Shown piece after piece: positions 37,523 through 49,819 of a stretch of DNA of 64,000 bases. The DNA is taken from contig CANTUR010000791.1 in NCBI GenBank assembly GCA_947683625.1, forward strand, positions 62,001-126,000. The letters run 5' to 3'. Below the pieces are notes generated by a model. It had not been told where the DNA came from and did no database searches. It saw only the letters and a program-made list of their open reading frames with translations. Made by a program: the position numbers and the translations under genes. The DNA comes from Mallotus nudiflorus. Its lineage: Eukaryota; Streptophyta; Magnoliopsida; Malpighiales; Euphorbiaceae. Position 1 is the stretch's first letter; each line of letters begins with the position of its first letter.

Positions 37523-38225
37523 ATTTTGATGTTTTTTATTATTTTTTGAGCTTGTTTGCTTATGTTTATGTGTTTTGGGCCCTAGGCCCACATTAGGCTT
37601 TAACTCATTTAAAATTAGGTTTTCTTAGGTTTAATTAATAAAAAATGCATTTTAAGCCCATAATTAATTAGATTTAGAGTAAAGATAACTTAGGCCCACT
37701 TAGTTAATTTAGACAATAGGCTCACTTAATTTAGTTAATTTAGACTTAGCCCATTTCATTTAAGATTTTTCATAATTTGTAAACTTAAGATCATTCTAGA
37801 ATTAAAACATGTAGATTTAGCCCGTTTAATTAAAATCAATGTTGATTAGACTAACCTAAGGATTGTGATGAATGTATTGTTTACTTGTATATTTCATTAC
37901 TAGTTTGCCTGGAGTTGATTTTTTTTAAGGGTTTATATGAAATTGCATGTAAATAGAGAGTAAGATAGTAATTCATAAAGTAATTCTAAAAGAACACAAG
38001 ACTAAAAGAAGTTAGTATTCTGTACCCAGAATCTCATGGTTATGGTGCTGACTTTCTTTTAAGGAATCGAGTACCACCATTTTTCAATTTGTCCCAGTTA
38101 TTACCCTGGGTGGTGACTTATCATCTCCACGCTATGTCTTTGTAACAGTGATTAGTGTGTTCTCTAGAGCCCTAAGCTCAAATAGTGTCACGGTTGCTAA
38201 GATCTTGGGTGCACACTAAACCCTA
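37523..38225 (+). repeat. Remaining 3' LTR of the Tat-like element
   Basis: It aligns from 37525 with 21457-22152 and ends near 'actaaaccctat'. The first ~260 bp of this LTR is missing, lost on the left side of element D. The sequence after 38225 belongs to the right half of the MULE. Confidence 0.85.
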
Positions 38226-41160
38226 TTATGTACACCAAGTATGTACTCTACAACACTGTGATCAACATAAATAAGAGACTAATCCTTGTTCTTTAATAAA
38301 AATTTCTTATATAAAGCCTGGACACGTTGATCAAATTAGTTATCTATTGTAGTGTATTTGACACAATTTTCAGAATACACTTTCCTTTTTTTTCCTCAAA
38401 TAATAAAACAAAACATCCATATGTTACAAAAAAAAATTCAACATATCAAAAAATTGTTTCATATATAATATACAATTAGTTTATGTTCAGTTTCTAAAAC
38501 TAAAAAATTGCAAAAAAAAAAAAAAAACTTACAGAAGAAGACAACATCTTTCTAAGGGAATCCAAAGTATAGAACCATGTCTTTGCTACAATTGTCTTAA
38601 CTCCAAATACAAAACCAAGAGAAATCAAATTATATTTATCAGAATACAACTTCTTCCTACAAAATAAAAAAAATAATACAAGCAAACAATCAATAAACTA
38701 CTAATAAATAACTAAATAAATAAACAAATAAAAAATCAGAACGTACTTGTTCTTTTTCTTTAACCTAGCCTTAATCCAACTATCAAAACTAGAGAGAGAT
38801 TCATATTTTAAAGCTTCTCCAATATCCTTATTAAAAGGATGTATATTTTCAAAATAGTTATGTCCTTCATCACCATCTTAACTCCTGAAGAACCAAACTC
38901 ATTCACAAAAGGAGATTTCATGACATAACTAGGTCTATGCTCCTTTTTATTAAGAAATGGAGTCTCAAAGTCATCATCATCAACCTTAATTTATTAAACA
39001 ATATTAGAAACCAAATAGAAATAAACAAAAAAAAAAAAAGCAACCCAAATAAATCACACATAATTAAAAGAAAGATAATACCACAGTAATAGGATTAACA
39101 GTTTGTCCACCTATACCACCACCTTCCTTAGAAGCAGACATATAAATACCTTTTCCAACAGTCTATTAAAAAAAAAAACCAATGCTCAACTACAAAAACA
39201 AAAATCGTAAAAAAAATTAAAAATTAAAAATTAAATAACATACAGTATCACCACTCAAAGCAGCTTTTACAACATTATCAATTCAACATCATCAAATATA
39301 GAATCTTCAATCTAAAAATAAAAATAATATATCAAAAGAAAAATTAATAACTAAAACAAAACCAATAAAATAATATATTAATAAAACAAAACAAACATAA
39401 CACACCACATTAGACTTCTTTACCACTTCATCATTATCTTTATTAGAATTATCTTTTCTATTGGAATTCAAACCAGTATCATCAGTCAATTCATCACCCA
39501 TAAAATAAAAAAAATAGTATCAGAAACAAAAAAGAAACAAAAATGATTCAAAAATAATCAAATCTAAGATACCTTAACAAAATCATCTAATTTTGAATCA
39601 CGAGCTTCTTTATTGCCACCATCCAAAACATAATAAAATAACCTCCAACACCTGATGCAGTGCCTCCATCATCTTCTTTCTTTCCTTTTATAACAAACTC
39701 TATATCTTTATATGATGTATCATCAAAACCATCTTTCTTCTTAGAAGAACTTGAATCAATCTCATCATCACCAACTCCATCCTGAAGGAAATAGTATACA
39801 TTAGGTTTCCTTTAAGTATATTAAGCAAAAAATAAAAGATAAAAACTATAAATTACCTTCATATAAACATTTTCAGGACAAATAACCCTAAGTTTTTCCA
39901 TAGCCAATTTCAGTGAAGAAGAAACATAATCCAACTTTTTATACATAAACAACTTAAAATCATTGAATTCATTTCTCAAACTATCATGTTTTAAAGCTAA
40001 TTCCTTTACAACGTCATTAGAATTGGGTGAACTTCTAACATCACCAGAATCACCAAAATTTTCCTCACCTTTTTCAAAAAAACCATCTAAAGCTAGCCTT
40101 GATAACTCTTCCTCAGTAAGAGATACATTACTCAATTTCAACTACAAAAAAAATAATAACAGTAAAAACAAAAAACAAATAAACTTAACAAAATTAAATA
40201 ACCAAAATAAACTTTACCTTATTCAACAATTTCTTGAAAGTCAACCACTGTAAAACCTTGTAACTCAAATTTGATTTATAAGTCCAATTGAGAATTCGAG
40301 GAATAAGTGGATTCTTTTGACCATTGTATACACAGATATTATCAATCATAAATGGACAGCATTCATAAAACTAGATTTGAACAGCATATGGAAAGCCATT
40401 CAATCTGTAAAAAGTCCAATCACTTTTCTTTCTATCATTCCTTAAAACAAACTTCCCCTTCATACACTCCACGGTCAAATGAAACACGTCCTTCCCCCAA
40501 TGATACTCATTATAAAACCAGACTCAACAAGATCAAATGTTCTCCTACTCACCATCTTTTCCAACTGAGAACTCATAAAAAAACTTCAATAAAATAAATC
40601 AAAGCAATCTTAACACAATCTTATCATTATCCCAACGTTTGGACAATAAACACTCATACACAAACTGCTTGTTTATTTTCTTCAAACCACTAAAATATTT
40701 TGCAATCAACCTATTCTCCTTTAAACAAATAGTTGACAACATAGAGTTATCAACACACCTTAACCTAGTAACTAGCGCAAATTCATCCATCCCAAATTTT
40801 AATCTCTTTCTAGAAATATTAAAATAACACTCATACACATTGGGTTGCTTCAATTCCCTTAATAAAAGGGAATGAATCAACTAACATTGAACTTTAAATT
40901 TTGGTAAATCTAAACAACAAATAAAATATATTTCATGAAAAAGGCCTAACTGAGTTTCCTTCAAAACTTCTTTAATTAAATTAAGAACACCATATGATAA
41001 AGTGCAAGAAATCTTAACTTTAAAATACTCATCGGTTTTCAAAAAAGGCTCCCAATCCTAAAAAAATGTAATCATAAACTAAAACGCAACAAAACATAAA
41101 CCAAAAATGAAAAAAATAAATACTTTTAAAGTGGCAACCTTTACACCAAATCCTTCATCA
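38226..41160 (-). pseudogene. MULE companion gene, DUF1985/Ulp1-like (broken)
   Basis: Minus strand, several exons. An upstream exon ends 'KTYIDEGFGVKVATLK' with a GT donor (about 41155-41125). An exon after a TTTTTTAG acceptor near 41062 carries the DUF1985 region ('DWEPFLKTDEYFKVKISCTL', then 'RLKFGMDEFALVTRLRC' near 40800-40750). A charged coiled-coil-like segment is at 40141-39821 ('ELALKHDSLRNEFNDFKLF'). A later exon has 'RPSYVMKSPFVNEFGSSG' (about 38915-38860), a motif seen before the Ulp1 peptidase domain of Kaonashi-type MULE genes. A stop after VQC near 40880 and a frameshift near 38870 are visible. The cysteine-protease catalytic domain was not found and may have been lost when the Tat-like element inserted. 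Splice sites other than those named were not resolved. Confidence 0.65.
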
Positions 41161-42585
41161 ATATATGTTTTCATCTTCTTCTTCCCTCTATCAACATCAA
41201 TATCTACACTCTCAAAACCCTTTTTTCCCTACCCAAAACACCACCACTATCCTTCTTTGCATGTTGCTTTTTTTTTCACTCCTGCATATTATCTTCTTCA
41301 CCATTCTTACTCCTACACTTTTTTTCTTCTTCAGACTTGATTCTCTTTGATTAACAGGGTTACGATTTTATAATCTTGTGTTAACCATAAGATTTTTAAA
41401 AGAAATAACCACCTAAAACAAAATGGCAGTTAATTTACACACCACTACAAGCAGTTATCATCGAAAAAAGGGAAAAACCCAACTAAAAAATCAAAACTGG
41501 AAGAAACTGAAGGAAAAAAGAACAAAAAATGGAAGAAGAAGAAATAGTGAAGAAACCACACTAAAATAAGATGGGGCATTTTTGAAAATACGAAGGACAC
41601 GTGTGTAAAAAAGGGGGTAGATTTGTAAAAAAAATGAAAACTTGGGACATTTTTGTTCACAACAATTAAAAATGGGGTATTTTTATAAATTTCTCTTGAT
41701 TTTTTAATAAAAGACTATTAATATATATGGAACAATCAAGATAACATAAATAAATAAATAAATTATTAAAATTTTCCATAAATAATAAAATTAAATTTGA
41801 AAATATTAAATAATTAAAAATTATTAGAAAAATTGCATAAAGATAAAATTACATAATACATTTTATACAATTTTTACGCATAAAAAAATAGTACAAATAT
41901 TATAGAATAGAATTAATATAGAATAAAATTAAAAGATTTATTGTAACAATTAAACTAAAAATAATAAAACCACCATAAAAAAAATTAATTGATTTATATA
42001 TATTTTTTTTATGAATTTGATGTATATTTTATTAATGTAAAAAATTGAGAAGATGAATAATTTATAAATAAAAACAAAATAAAAGAATAATGAAAAATTG
42101 TATTTTTTCAATAAATTTTTTTTTTTTACAAACCTTTATCCAACCTCCAACTAGGTTAACAAAAATACATATTAATGAGATTAACTGTTAACTTAACTTT
42201 TAACCTTGATTGTCTAAAATTTGTCAAATAGGGTCAAAGGGAATTAATGCATTATAGGAATAACATTTACCCTCCTTTAACCTCGCTCCAAACGCACCCT
42301 AATAAATAAATAATAAAATAACTACTTTTAACTATCACCACAAATAATAATTAATTTTTTTAATTTTGTAATACTTTTCAAAAAACTAAATATTTTTTAT
42401 ATTGACTAATAATTTTAATGTTTCAAATTCTCTCTTTTCTTACCTAATACTTTATTGGTTTGAACTCTATTAATAAAATTTTTAAATAATGTGGTTGAAA
42501 GTTAAAAAGTAAAATTTAAAGTAGTTAAAATTTAAGAATTTAATGAAAAATTAAAAAATTATGAAAATATGAAAATATTTAGAAA
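41161..42585. other. AT-rich intergenic DNA
   Basis: No gene was recognised. It probably includes the right end of the MULE, though no terminal inverted repeat could be matched. 'cgctccaaacgcaccctaa' near 42283-42301 resembles the end of a small DNA transposon, but no opposite end was found. Confidence 0.5.
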
Positions 42586-42883
42586 TATTATGAATGTGAA
42601 TGAACAATATATTGCTTGTGAATGAATAATATATTGCTTGTGAGAGAATAGTTCTCAAATAGTGAAAAGAAAATTTCTATATAAAGAGATTGAAATTCAT
42701 TAATGAGAAGATAGAGAAAAGATAGATTATTCTCCAAATTCTTTCAATATTATAGTTCTCCAAACTCTCTCTCAATTCTCTTAAAATCATTCTACTATAA
42801 AATATTTTTCTTCTAATTAAATATTACTAAATTCAAGTTTAGTTCTATAACAAACTAAACAATTCAATCTTAATTCTACAACA
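42586..42883 (+). repeat. 5' LTR of the Copia element
   Basis: TATTATGAATG...CTACAACA. A segment 'aatatattgcttgtgaatga' is tandemly duplicated near its start, which the 3' LTR lacks. It contains a TATA-like 'ctatataaag' near 42677. Confidence 0.85.
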
Positions 42884-42896
42884 CTTTATCAGCACG
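42884..42896 (+). other. Primer-binding-like site of the Copia element
   Basis: 'ctttatcagcacg' directly follows the LTR. It shares TATCAG with the initiator-tRNA-Met site and matches the TATCAGCACGA form often seen in plant Copia elements. The match is partial. Confidence 0.5.
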
Positions 42897-43744
42897 AAAA
42901 GTTCTCGATCAAAACAATAAAGTACATATTTCTTAATATTTAATATTTATGAATATATTATTTGATTATATATTATCATGGATGGCTATACCTCCTACTA
43001 ATTTATATTTATTCATATTTATATTTATTTCTTCAATCTAACTTTATATTAATTGTTATTTTTATTTTGTTTTACTAACTACACCATTGATACAAAAATT
43101 GCTAGAAATGGTTCTAACCTTATGGATGACTATGCCTCCTACCAATTTATATTTATGCATACTTATATTTTTTTTATTATTTATGTTAATGGAAGGTTAT
43201 ACCCCATTTTATATTAATGGGCAGTTTTGCCCCATATTTATACATATCATTATGTTAACTCACTTATTATAAATAATCATATCAACATTATTTATTAATT
43301 TTACTTTATATAATTTATTTCTCAATAAATTATATTAAAAAAAATTTTAACGGCTATATTTTTATTAGCAATGGTAACATAATGATAATAAACCGTTATA
43401 TTTTTTATTATAAATAGACAAGCTATAAATTTTATTTATTCACACAAATTCATAAATTTTCTCTTTCTCTCTTTACTCTAAATTGTAAATATGATTTGGT
43501 ATATTTATATTTGTGTTTTGATCATGACTATTATAATAGTTTTAGGAATAATTCATATAGAAGATGATTTTCTATTTGATATAAATTTAAGTATTATTGT
43601 ATTATTTTTTGTACCGCTATTATTTCTTGCAATATTCATTCATGATATAATTAATTAGTAAATTCTGATTATGTTTGATTTTTTTTAATAGTCATCAAAT
43701 TTATGAATTCTAATTGAGTTATATTTTTTTATTAGTTATCATAA

Positions 43745-44749
43745 TGACAAATCTAGTAAAGCTTGAGTTTGTTGCTCTTGACATCACGGAAAAAAAATTA
43801 TATGTCTTGAATTCTAGATGTAGAAATGCATCTTCAATCCATGGGGTTAATTGATACCATAAAAGAAAAGAATAACACCTCATTGCAAGATAGGGCCAAG
43901 TCTATAATTTTTCTCCGTCGTCATCTTGATGAAGGATTAAAATGTGAATATTTGACTGTCAAATATCCAAGTGTTCTTTGGAAGGATCTAAAAGACAGAA
44001 ATGATCATCAAAGAGATGTAATACTACCAGTAGTCATCGATGAATGGAGGGCTTTACGCTTTCAAGATTTTAAAAAAGTGAGTGACTATAATTCTGCAAT
44101 GTTCAGAATAGTATCACAATTAAAATTCTATGGACAGACAGTCACAGACGAGGATATGCTGAAGAAAACTTACTCCACATTTCATGCATCAAATGTTACA
44201 CTGCAATAACAATATAGGATGCAGAGATTTAAAAAATATTCTGAACTAATTTCATGCCTACTGGTAGTTGAGAAAAATAATGAACTCTTAATGAAAAATC
44301 ATCAGCCCCGTCCCACTGGCTCAGTAGCATTTCCAGAAGCAAATGCTACAAATTATTCCAGACATAAAAATTACAATAGCCATGGACGTGGGAGAGGTAG
44401 AGGTCGTGGACGTGGAAGAGGTCAATTCTTTGGCCGTGGTTATGGAAATAAATATAATAATACTCCACAACAAACTCATACTTAACCTCAAAAGAAGTTA
44501 AAATCAGTCATCAGTGGTGTTCAAGAAAGGCCCCAACATAAGTCTGAAACTATGTGTTTCAAATGTGGTAGTAAAGGACACTGGGCACAAGTTTGTCATA
44601 CACCACCACATCTTTACCAACTTTATAAGGCATCATTGAAAGACAAAGAAAAGGAAATAAACTTCAATGAGCATCATACTCCTGTTAATGATACAACTCA
44701 TCTAGATGTTTCTGATTTTACTAATGATTTTATTAACAATGGAAATTGA
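43745..44749 (+). pseudogene. Copia gag (broken)
   Basis: The ATG at 43745 starts 'MTNLVKLEFVALDI', typical of plant Copia gag. A frameshift in an A-run near 43791-43798 and a TGG-to-TGA stop follow. The main frame then runs 43826-44209 ('LRRHLDEGLKCEYLTVKYPS', 'FKKVSDYNSAMFRIVSQLKF'). After a stop comes an RG-rich tract (44386-44430) and the CCHC knuckle 'CFKCGSKGHWAQVC' (44554-44595). The product would package RNA in particles; this copy cannot make a full protein. Confidence 0.88.
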
Positions 44750-44934
44750 GGCAACTATAATTTTAAGTACGTTGTTATTACCTATTTTATTTTTCAATTC
44801 TGAAGAATATGTTATTGTTATGTATGTTATTTTTAAATTAATAAAATGTCCTACTTTACAATTATTTTATGTTTTTACCTTAATTGATTAATTATGTGTT
44901 TATCTATTTTAAAGTTTAATATGGATTATACTTA

Positions 44935-47900
44935 ACATAAAGACAATATTGGAGATCTCTACATATCAGATAGTGGTACTACACATACTATCTTAAAAAA
45001 TAAAGATTATTTCTCTGAAACAAAGCCCACAAAGGCAGTTATAAAAACAATATCAGGTCCTATGGATATGATTGAAGGAATTGGCAAAGCTAAATTTATG
45101 TTACCAAATGGAATAAAATTTATAATTGATGAAGCTTTGTTTTTACTAAAATCAACAAGAAATTTATTGATTTTTGATGACATATATCGAAATGGGTGTG
45201 ATACCCAATCCATTACTATAAGTAGTAATAAATATTTAAATATAGTTTCCTATAAATCAGGAAAAATACAAGTATTGGAAAGACTACCAAAACTCCCTAC
45301 TTGATTACATTACATGTATATACATGTAATTGAATCACATATGGCAGTAAAAGAAAAATCTTATGATCCTTCAACAATAAATTTATAGCATGACAGATTA
45401 GGTCATCCTGGATCAGTAATGATATGAAGGATAATTGAGAATTCATATGGGCATCCATTGAAGGGGCAAAGAATTTCTCAATCAAATGAAATGTCATGTA
45501 TAGCTTGTTCTCTCAAAAAATTAATCTTGAGGCCTTCACCATCTAAAATTTAGAATGAATCACCTATGTTTCTTGAAAGAATTCAAGGTAATATATATGG
45601 GCCAATTCACCCACCATATGGACCATTCAGATATTTTATGGTATTAATTGATGCATCTAGTAAATGGTCACATGTTTGTCTATTGTCAACTCATAATGTT
45701 GCATTTGCAAGGTTGCTAGCTGAAATTATTAAATTACGAGCACAATTCCCTAATTATACAATCAAAAGGGTAAGACTTGATAATGCTGGTGAATTTACAT
45801 CTCAAGCATTCAATGATTATTGTATGTCTACTGGGATCATTGTTTAGCATCATGTTGCCCATGTACATACTCAAAATGGTTTATCTGAATCATTGATTAA
45901 ATGCCTTCAGCTTATTGCTAGACCATTAATAATGAGAACAAAGCTTCCCATTTCAGTTTGGGGTCATGCAATCCTACATGCTGCTTCATTAATTCGCATC
46001 AGACCTAGTGTATATCATAAATACTCCCCACTATAATTGGCATTTGGTCAAGAGCCAAATATGTTTCATCTCAAAATCTTTGGTTGTGCAATATATGTAC
46101 CCATTGTGCCACCTCAGTGCACAAAAATGGGTCCTCAACAAAGATTGGGAATTTATGTTGGGTTTGAAAGACCCTTAATTATTAGATATCTTGAATCTTT
46201 AACTGGTGATGTTTTTATAACACGTTTTGCTGATTGTCAATTTAATGAGGTTGTTTTCCCAACATTAGGAAAAAAGGAGAAAGAAGTGAAAAGGGATATT
46301 TCATGAAATAAACCATCATTATTGCATATGGATCCTCATACAAAATAATATGAATTAGAAGTGCAAAAGATTATGCACTTACAAGCAATTGCAATTCAAT
46401 TACCATATGCATTTACTGATACAAAAAGAGTGACTAAATCATATATACCAACAGCCAATGCTCCTACTCGTATTGAAATTCCAGATTTAAAACCTGAGAG
46501 TAAAGACACTCGTGAGTCTAAAATACGCCAAAAGCGTGGAAGACCAATTGGTTCTAAGGATAAAAATCCTTGAAAGAGAAAGGGAGTAGATAATCATATT
46601 AATAGCGAGGAAAATATCCCTGAAGAAATAGAAAATAAAGAAAGTCCCCAAACGAAAGGTATAAATGATATTAATCAAGAAATCTCGATAAATTATACCA
46701 ATACAAGAAAACTGTTGAATAGAAATGAGATGAAAAATATTAATGAAATATTTTCATATATTGTTACATATGAAATCATAAATGACAAAGATGATCCTGA
46801 ACCAAAATCAGTCATGGAATGTCAAAATAGGCATGATTGGATAAAATGGAAAGATGTTATGCAGGTTGAATTAGACTCACTAAACAAGTGAAATATTTTT
46901 GGGCTAATTATTCCTATGCCTAAAACTGTGAAACCTGTAGGATACAAGTAGGTCTTTGTATGAAAGAGAAATGAGAAAAATGAAATAATAAGGTACAAAG
47001 CTAGATTTATAGCTCAAGGTTTTTCACAAAGGCCGGGAATTGATTATGATCAAACATATTCTCTTATTATGGATGCAATTACATTCAGGTATCTGATTAG
47101 TCTAGTAGTTTCTAAGAAATTAGAAATGCGTCTTATGGATGTTGTAATTGCTTATTTTTACGGATCACTTGATAGTAACATTTATATGAAAATCCCTGAA
47201 TGATTTAAAATGCCTGAAGCATTAAGTACAAAACCTAAAGAAATATATTCGATCAAGCTTTAGAGATCTTTATATTGGTTAAAACAATTTGGACGCATGT
47301 GGTATAATCGTTTAAGCGATTATTTGATTAATAAAGAATATGTGAGTAATATTATCTGCCTATGCGTTTTTATTAAGAAAAAAATATCTGAATTTGTGAT
47401 TATAGTTGTATATGTTGATGATTTAAATATCATTGGAACAGAAAATGAGATCCATGAAGCAACAGCATACTTAAAGGAAGAATTTGAAATAAAAGATCTT
47501 GGAAAAACCAAGTATTGCCTTGGTTTACAAATTGAGCAAATGCACAATGGGATATTTGTGCATCAATCAAATTACACATAAAAGATCTTGAAATGCTTTA
47601 ATATGGATAAAACAAATCCTTTAAGTACTCTAATGGTCGTAAGATTACTTAATATTGAGACTGATCCATTTCGACCCTGTGAAGAAAAAGAAGAAATTCT
47701 TGATTCTGAATTTCCATATCTCAGTGTCATTGGAGCTCTAATGTATCTTGCCAATTGTACTAGACCTGACATTTCTTTTGCAATCAATTTATTAGCAAGG
47801 TTCAGTTCAACTCTAACAAAAAGGCATTGGAAAGGGATCGAACATATACTTCGATACCTTCAAGGAAATGTTCATTTGGGTTTATTTTATTCTAAAAATT

Positions 47901-48409
47901 CAAAACAAGAATTGATTGGTTATGCAGATGCAGGGCATTTATCTGATCCTCATAAAGCGAAATCTCAAACAGGCTATGTGTTCACAAATAACGAAACTGC
48001 AATTTCTTAGCATTCCCATAAACAAACGCTTGTCGCTACTTCTTTAAATCATTCTAAGATTATTGCACTACATGAAGCAAGTAGAGAGTGTGTGTGGATT
48101 AGATCAATGACACATCATATTGAAGAATCTTGTGGTTTTTCAGTCAACAAAAGTCCAACAATTTTGTATGAAGATAATGCAATATGCATTGCACAGTTAA
48201 GGGAATGATATATCAAAAGTGATAGAACCAAACATATACCTCCAAGATTCTTTTCATACACTCATGAACTAATAAAAGACAATCATCTAGATATTAAGTA
48301 TATTCAGTCTGGCAAGAATTCAGCTGATCTTTTCACAAAGGCGCTTCCAACTACAATCTTTAGAAAATACGTTCACGACATTAGAATGCGACATCTGCAT
48401 ACTATGTAA
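44935..48409 (+). pseudogene. Copia pol: protease, integrase, RT, RNase H (broken)
   Basis: Protease: 'YISDSGTTHTILKNKDYF' near 44960-45010, with the active-site DSGTT intact. Integrase: an HHCC-like region near 45390-45520 ('HDRLGHPGSVM', 'CIACSL'), the first Asp in 'YFMVLIDASSKWSHVCLL' (45630-45690), the second in 'VRLDNAGEFTSQAFNDY', then 'HVAHVHTQNGLSES'. RT: 'RYKARFIAQGFSQRPGIDYD' near 46990-47050 and the catalytic 'VYVDDLNIIG' near 47405-47435. RNase H: 'LIGYADAGHLSDPHKAKSQT' near 47910-47975 and 'KALPTTIFRKYVHDIRMRHL' near the end; final TAA at 48407-48409. More than ten in-frame stops, nearly all TAG/TGA/TAA at positions where C-to-T or G-to-A explains them, but little frameshifting. 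Order PR-IN-RT-RH defines Copia. Confidence 0.9.
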
Positions 48410-48538
48410 AGGAAGATTATACATATCAACTTGAGGGGGAGAAAATCATGCACTGTACTCTTTTTCCTTAAGCTAAAGTTTTTCCCATTGGGTTTTATTT
48501 AGCAAGATTTTAACAAAGCAGTTGCAAAATATTGTTAT

Positions 48539-48549
48539 TGAAGGGGGAG
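48539..48549 (+). other. Polypurine tract of the Copia element
   Basis: 'tgaagggggag' lies immediately before the 3' LTR start at 48550. A second G-run ('tgagggggagaaa', about 48431-48443) upstream could be an alternative tract. Confidence 0.75.
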
Positions 48550-48836
48550 TATTATGAATGTAAATGAACAATATATTGCTTGTGAGAGAATAATTCTCAA
48601 ATAATGAAAAGAAAATCTCTATATAAAGATATTGAAATTCATTAATGAGAAGATAGAGAAAAGATAAATTATTCTCCAAATTTTTTCAAAATTATAGTTT
48701 TCCAAATTCTCTCCAAACTCTCTCTAAATTCTCTTAAAATCATTCTACTATAAAATATTTTTCTTATAATTAAATATTACTAAATTCAAGTTTAGTTTTA
48801 TAACAAACTAAGCAATTCAATCTTAATTCTACAACA
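48550..48836 (+). repeat. 3' LTR of the Copia element
   Basis: It aligns with 42586-42883 but lacks the 5' LTR's duplication and carries an extra 'ctctccaaact' near 48711. No gene lies within it. Confidence 0.85.
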
Positions 48837-49641
48837 AAAAATTAATTTTTAAATTTTTGTTAGGAGTGACAAAATTAAAATTTAAAAATATATTCTTACA
48901 TTTTATTTTTTATAAAAAAATGATGAAAAAATTAAATATTAAATTTATTTTATAAGAATTTAAAAGTAATTTTATTTAAAAATACAATTAAAATTTTTAT
49001 TTAAAATACGTTAAAAAAGAAAATTAAAATAATTTTTAAAATAAAATTTAATTTATAATTACTCAAAGTTCAAGATACACCCTGTGATTTTCTTAAAAAC
49101 AATCATATGTTTAGCACATTGGAACTCTTCCTTTCTAAGCCAGATAAAAATGGTGTGCTATTTGTTAAACAGTACGCTGCATATGGCCATTACTAGCGGC
49201 ACACTTGACACTATGCGGTCCACTTCTGTCAATTTTTATAATTCATTTTGTAACCATGGATGCATGAATGACGGAAATTTATGATATTGGATAACATTAC
49301 AATAACCCTTCCACTAAAAAAATAATAATAATGACTGTTTATCCTTTATATTTTAATTTATTATATTATTTTATTTTAATTATTAAAAATATTTATTTTT
49401 TTTAATATTTACAATAATTAATATTTATTAATTTTTTAAAAAAATAAAATAGTACATATTTTTATAAATTTTAAAAATAAATAAATATTTTTTAAAATAT
49501 TATAATAAAATAATATAATAAATCAAAATACATTACTTCTAAAAAATCCAAAATTCATCAGTTGAGGAATTAAAAAAAAAAACGCATCTTTCTGCACGAA
49601 CAACGAGTGAAACATCTGACAAAACACCGTATTTAAAGGCC
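48837..49641. other. AT-rich intergenic DNA upstream of the membrane-protein gene
   Basis: No gene, repeat array or recognisable transposon was seen. The last ~80 bp are less AT-rich and lead into the TATA box at 49642. Confidence 0.5.
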
Positions 49642-49649
49642 TATAAATA
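49642..49649 (+). promoter_or_regulatory. TATA box
   Basis: TATAAATA sits about 297 bp upstream of the start codon at 49939. Transcription would then begin near 49672-49680 and give a leader of about 260 bp. It is the only good TATA box in the 300 bp upstream. Confidence 0.6.
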
Positions 49650-49698
49650 GCCCCAGATCAGAGATTGACCAGACATGTACACGCACAAGAGATCAACC

Positions 49699-49761
49699 AT
49701 GAATTATTATGCAGAGTCCCTCTGCTTAAAAGAAGCCACGTCTCTTATCTCTCTACCTTAA
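49699..49761 (+). CDS. Upstream ORF 1, 20 codons
   Basis: An ATG in good context (accATGa) opens a 20-codon frame ending TAA at 49761, within the predicted leader of the gene at 49939. No known peptide was recognised. It matters only if transcription starts upstream of 49699, as the TATA box suggests. Confidence 0.35.
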   Translation: MNYYAESLCLKEATSLISLP

Positions 49762-49819
49762 ACTCCTCACAATCTGCCACTTGTGTTCTTCCCCACCTCG
49801 TACTTGTCCCCAAATCCTA

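Larger units (their letters stand above)
21198..38225 (+). mobile_element. Tat/Ogre-like gag-only LTR element, interrupted by element D
   Basis: Two LTRs in the same orientation (21198-22152 complete, 37523-38225 partial) flank a PBS, a broken gag, about 2.5 kb of non-coding DNA and two tandem arrays. No protease, RT or integrase was found between the gag and 28640, so the layout fits a non-autonomous gag-only element. Element D sits inside its 3' LTR. A deletion at the left junction (near 28643) removed the end of the internal region, the first part of that 3' LTR and most of D's 3' LTR. The element itself sits inside the MULE. Confidence 0.75.
42586..48836 (+). mobile_element. Copia LTR retrotransposon (degenerate)
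   Basis: Complete layout: 298-bp 5' LTR, PBS-like site, about 860-bp leader, gag, then protease-integrase-RT-RNase H order (Copia), polypurine tract and 287-bp 3' LTR. The LTRs differ at roughly 15 sites plus small indels. Flanks 'agaaa' (42581-42585) and 'aaaaa' (48837-48841) are compatible with a degraded 5-bp target duplication. All coding parts contain stops. Confidence 0.88.

Noticed and set aside
42283..42301. Possible DNA-transposon terminus ending in 'aaacgcaccctaa'
   Set aside because: No matching opposite end or target duplication was found in the neighbouring 600 bp.
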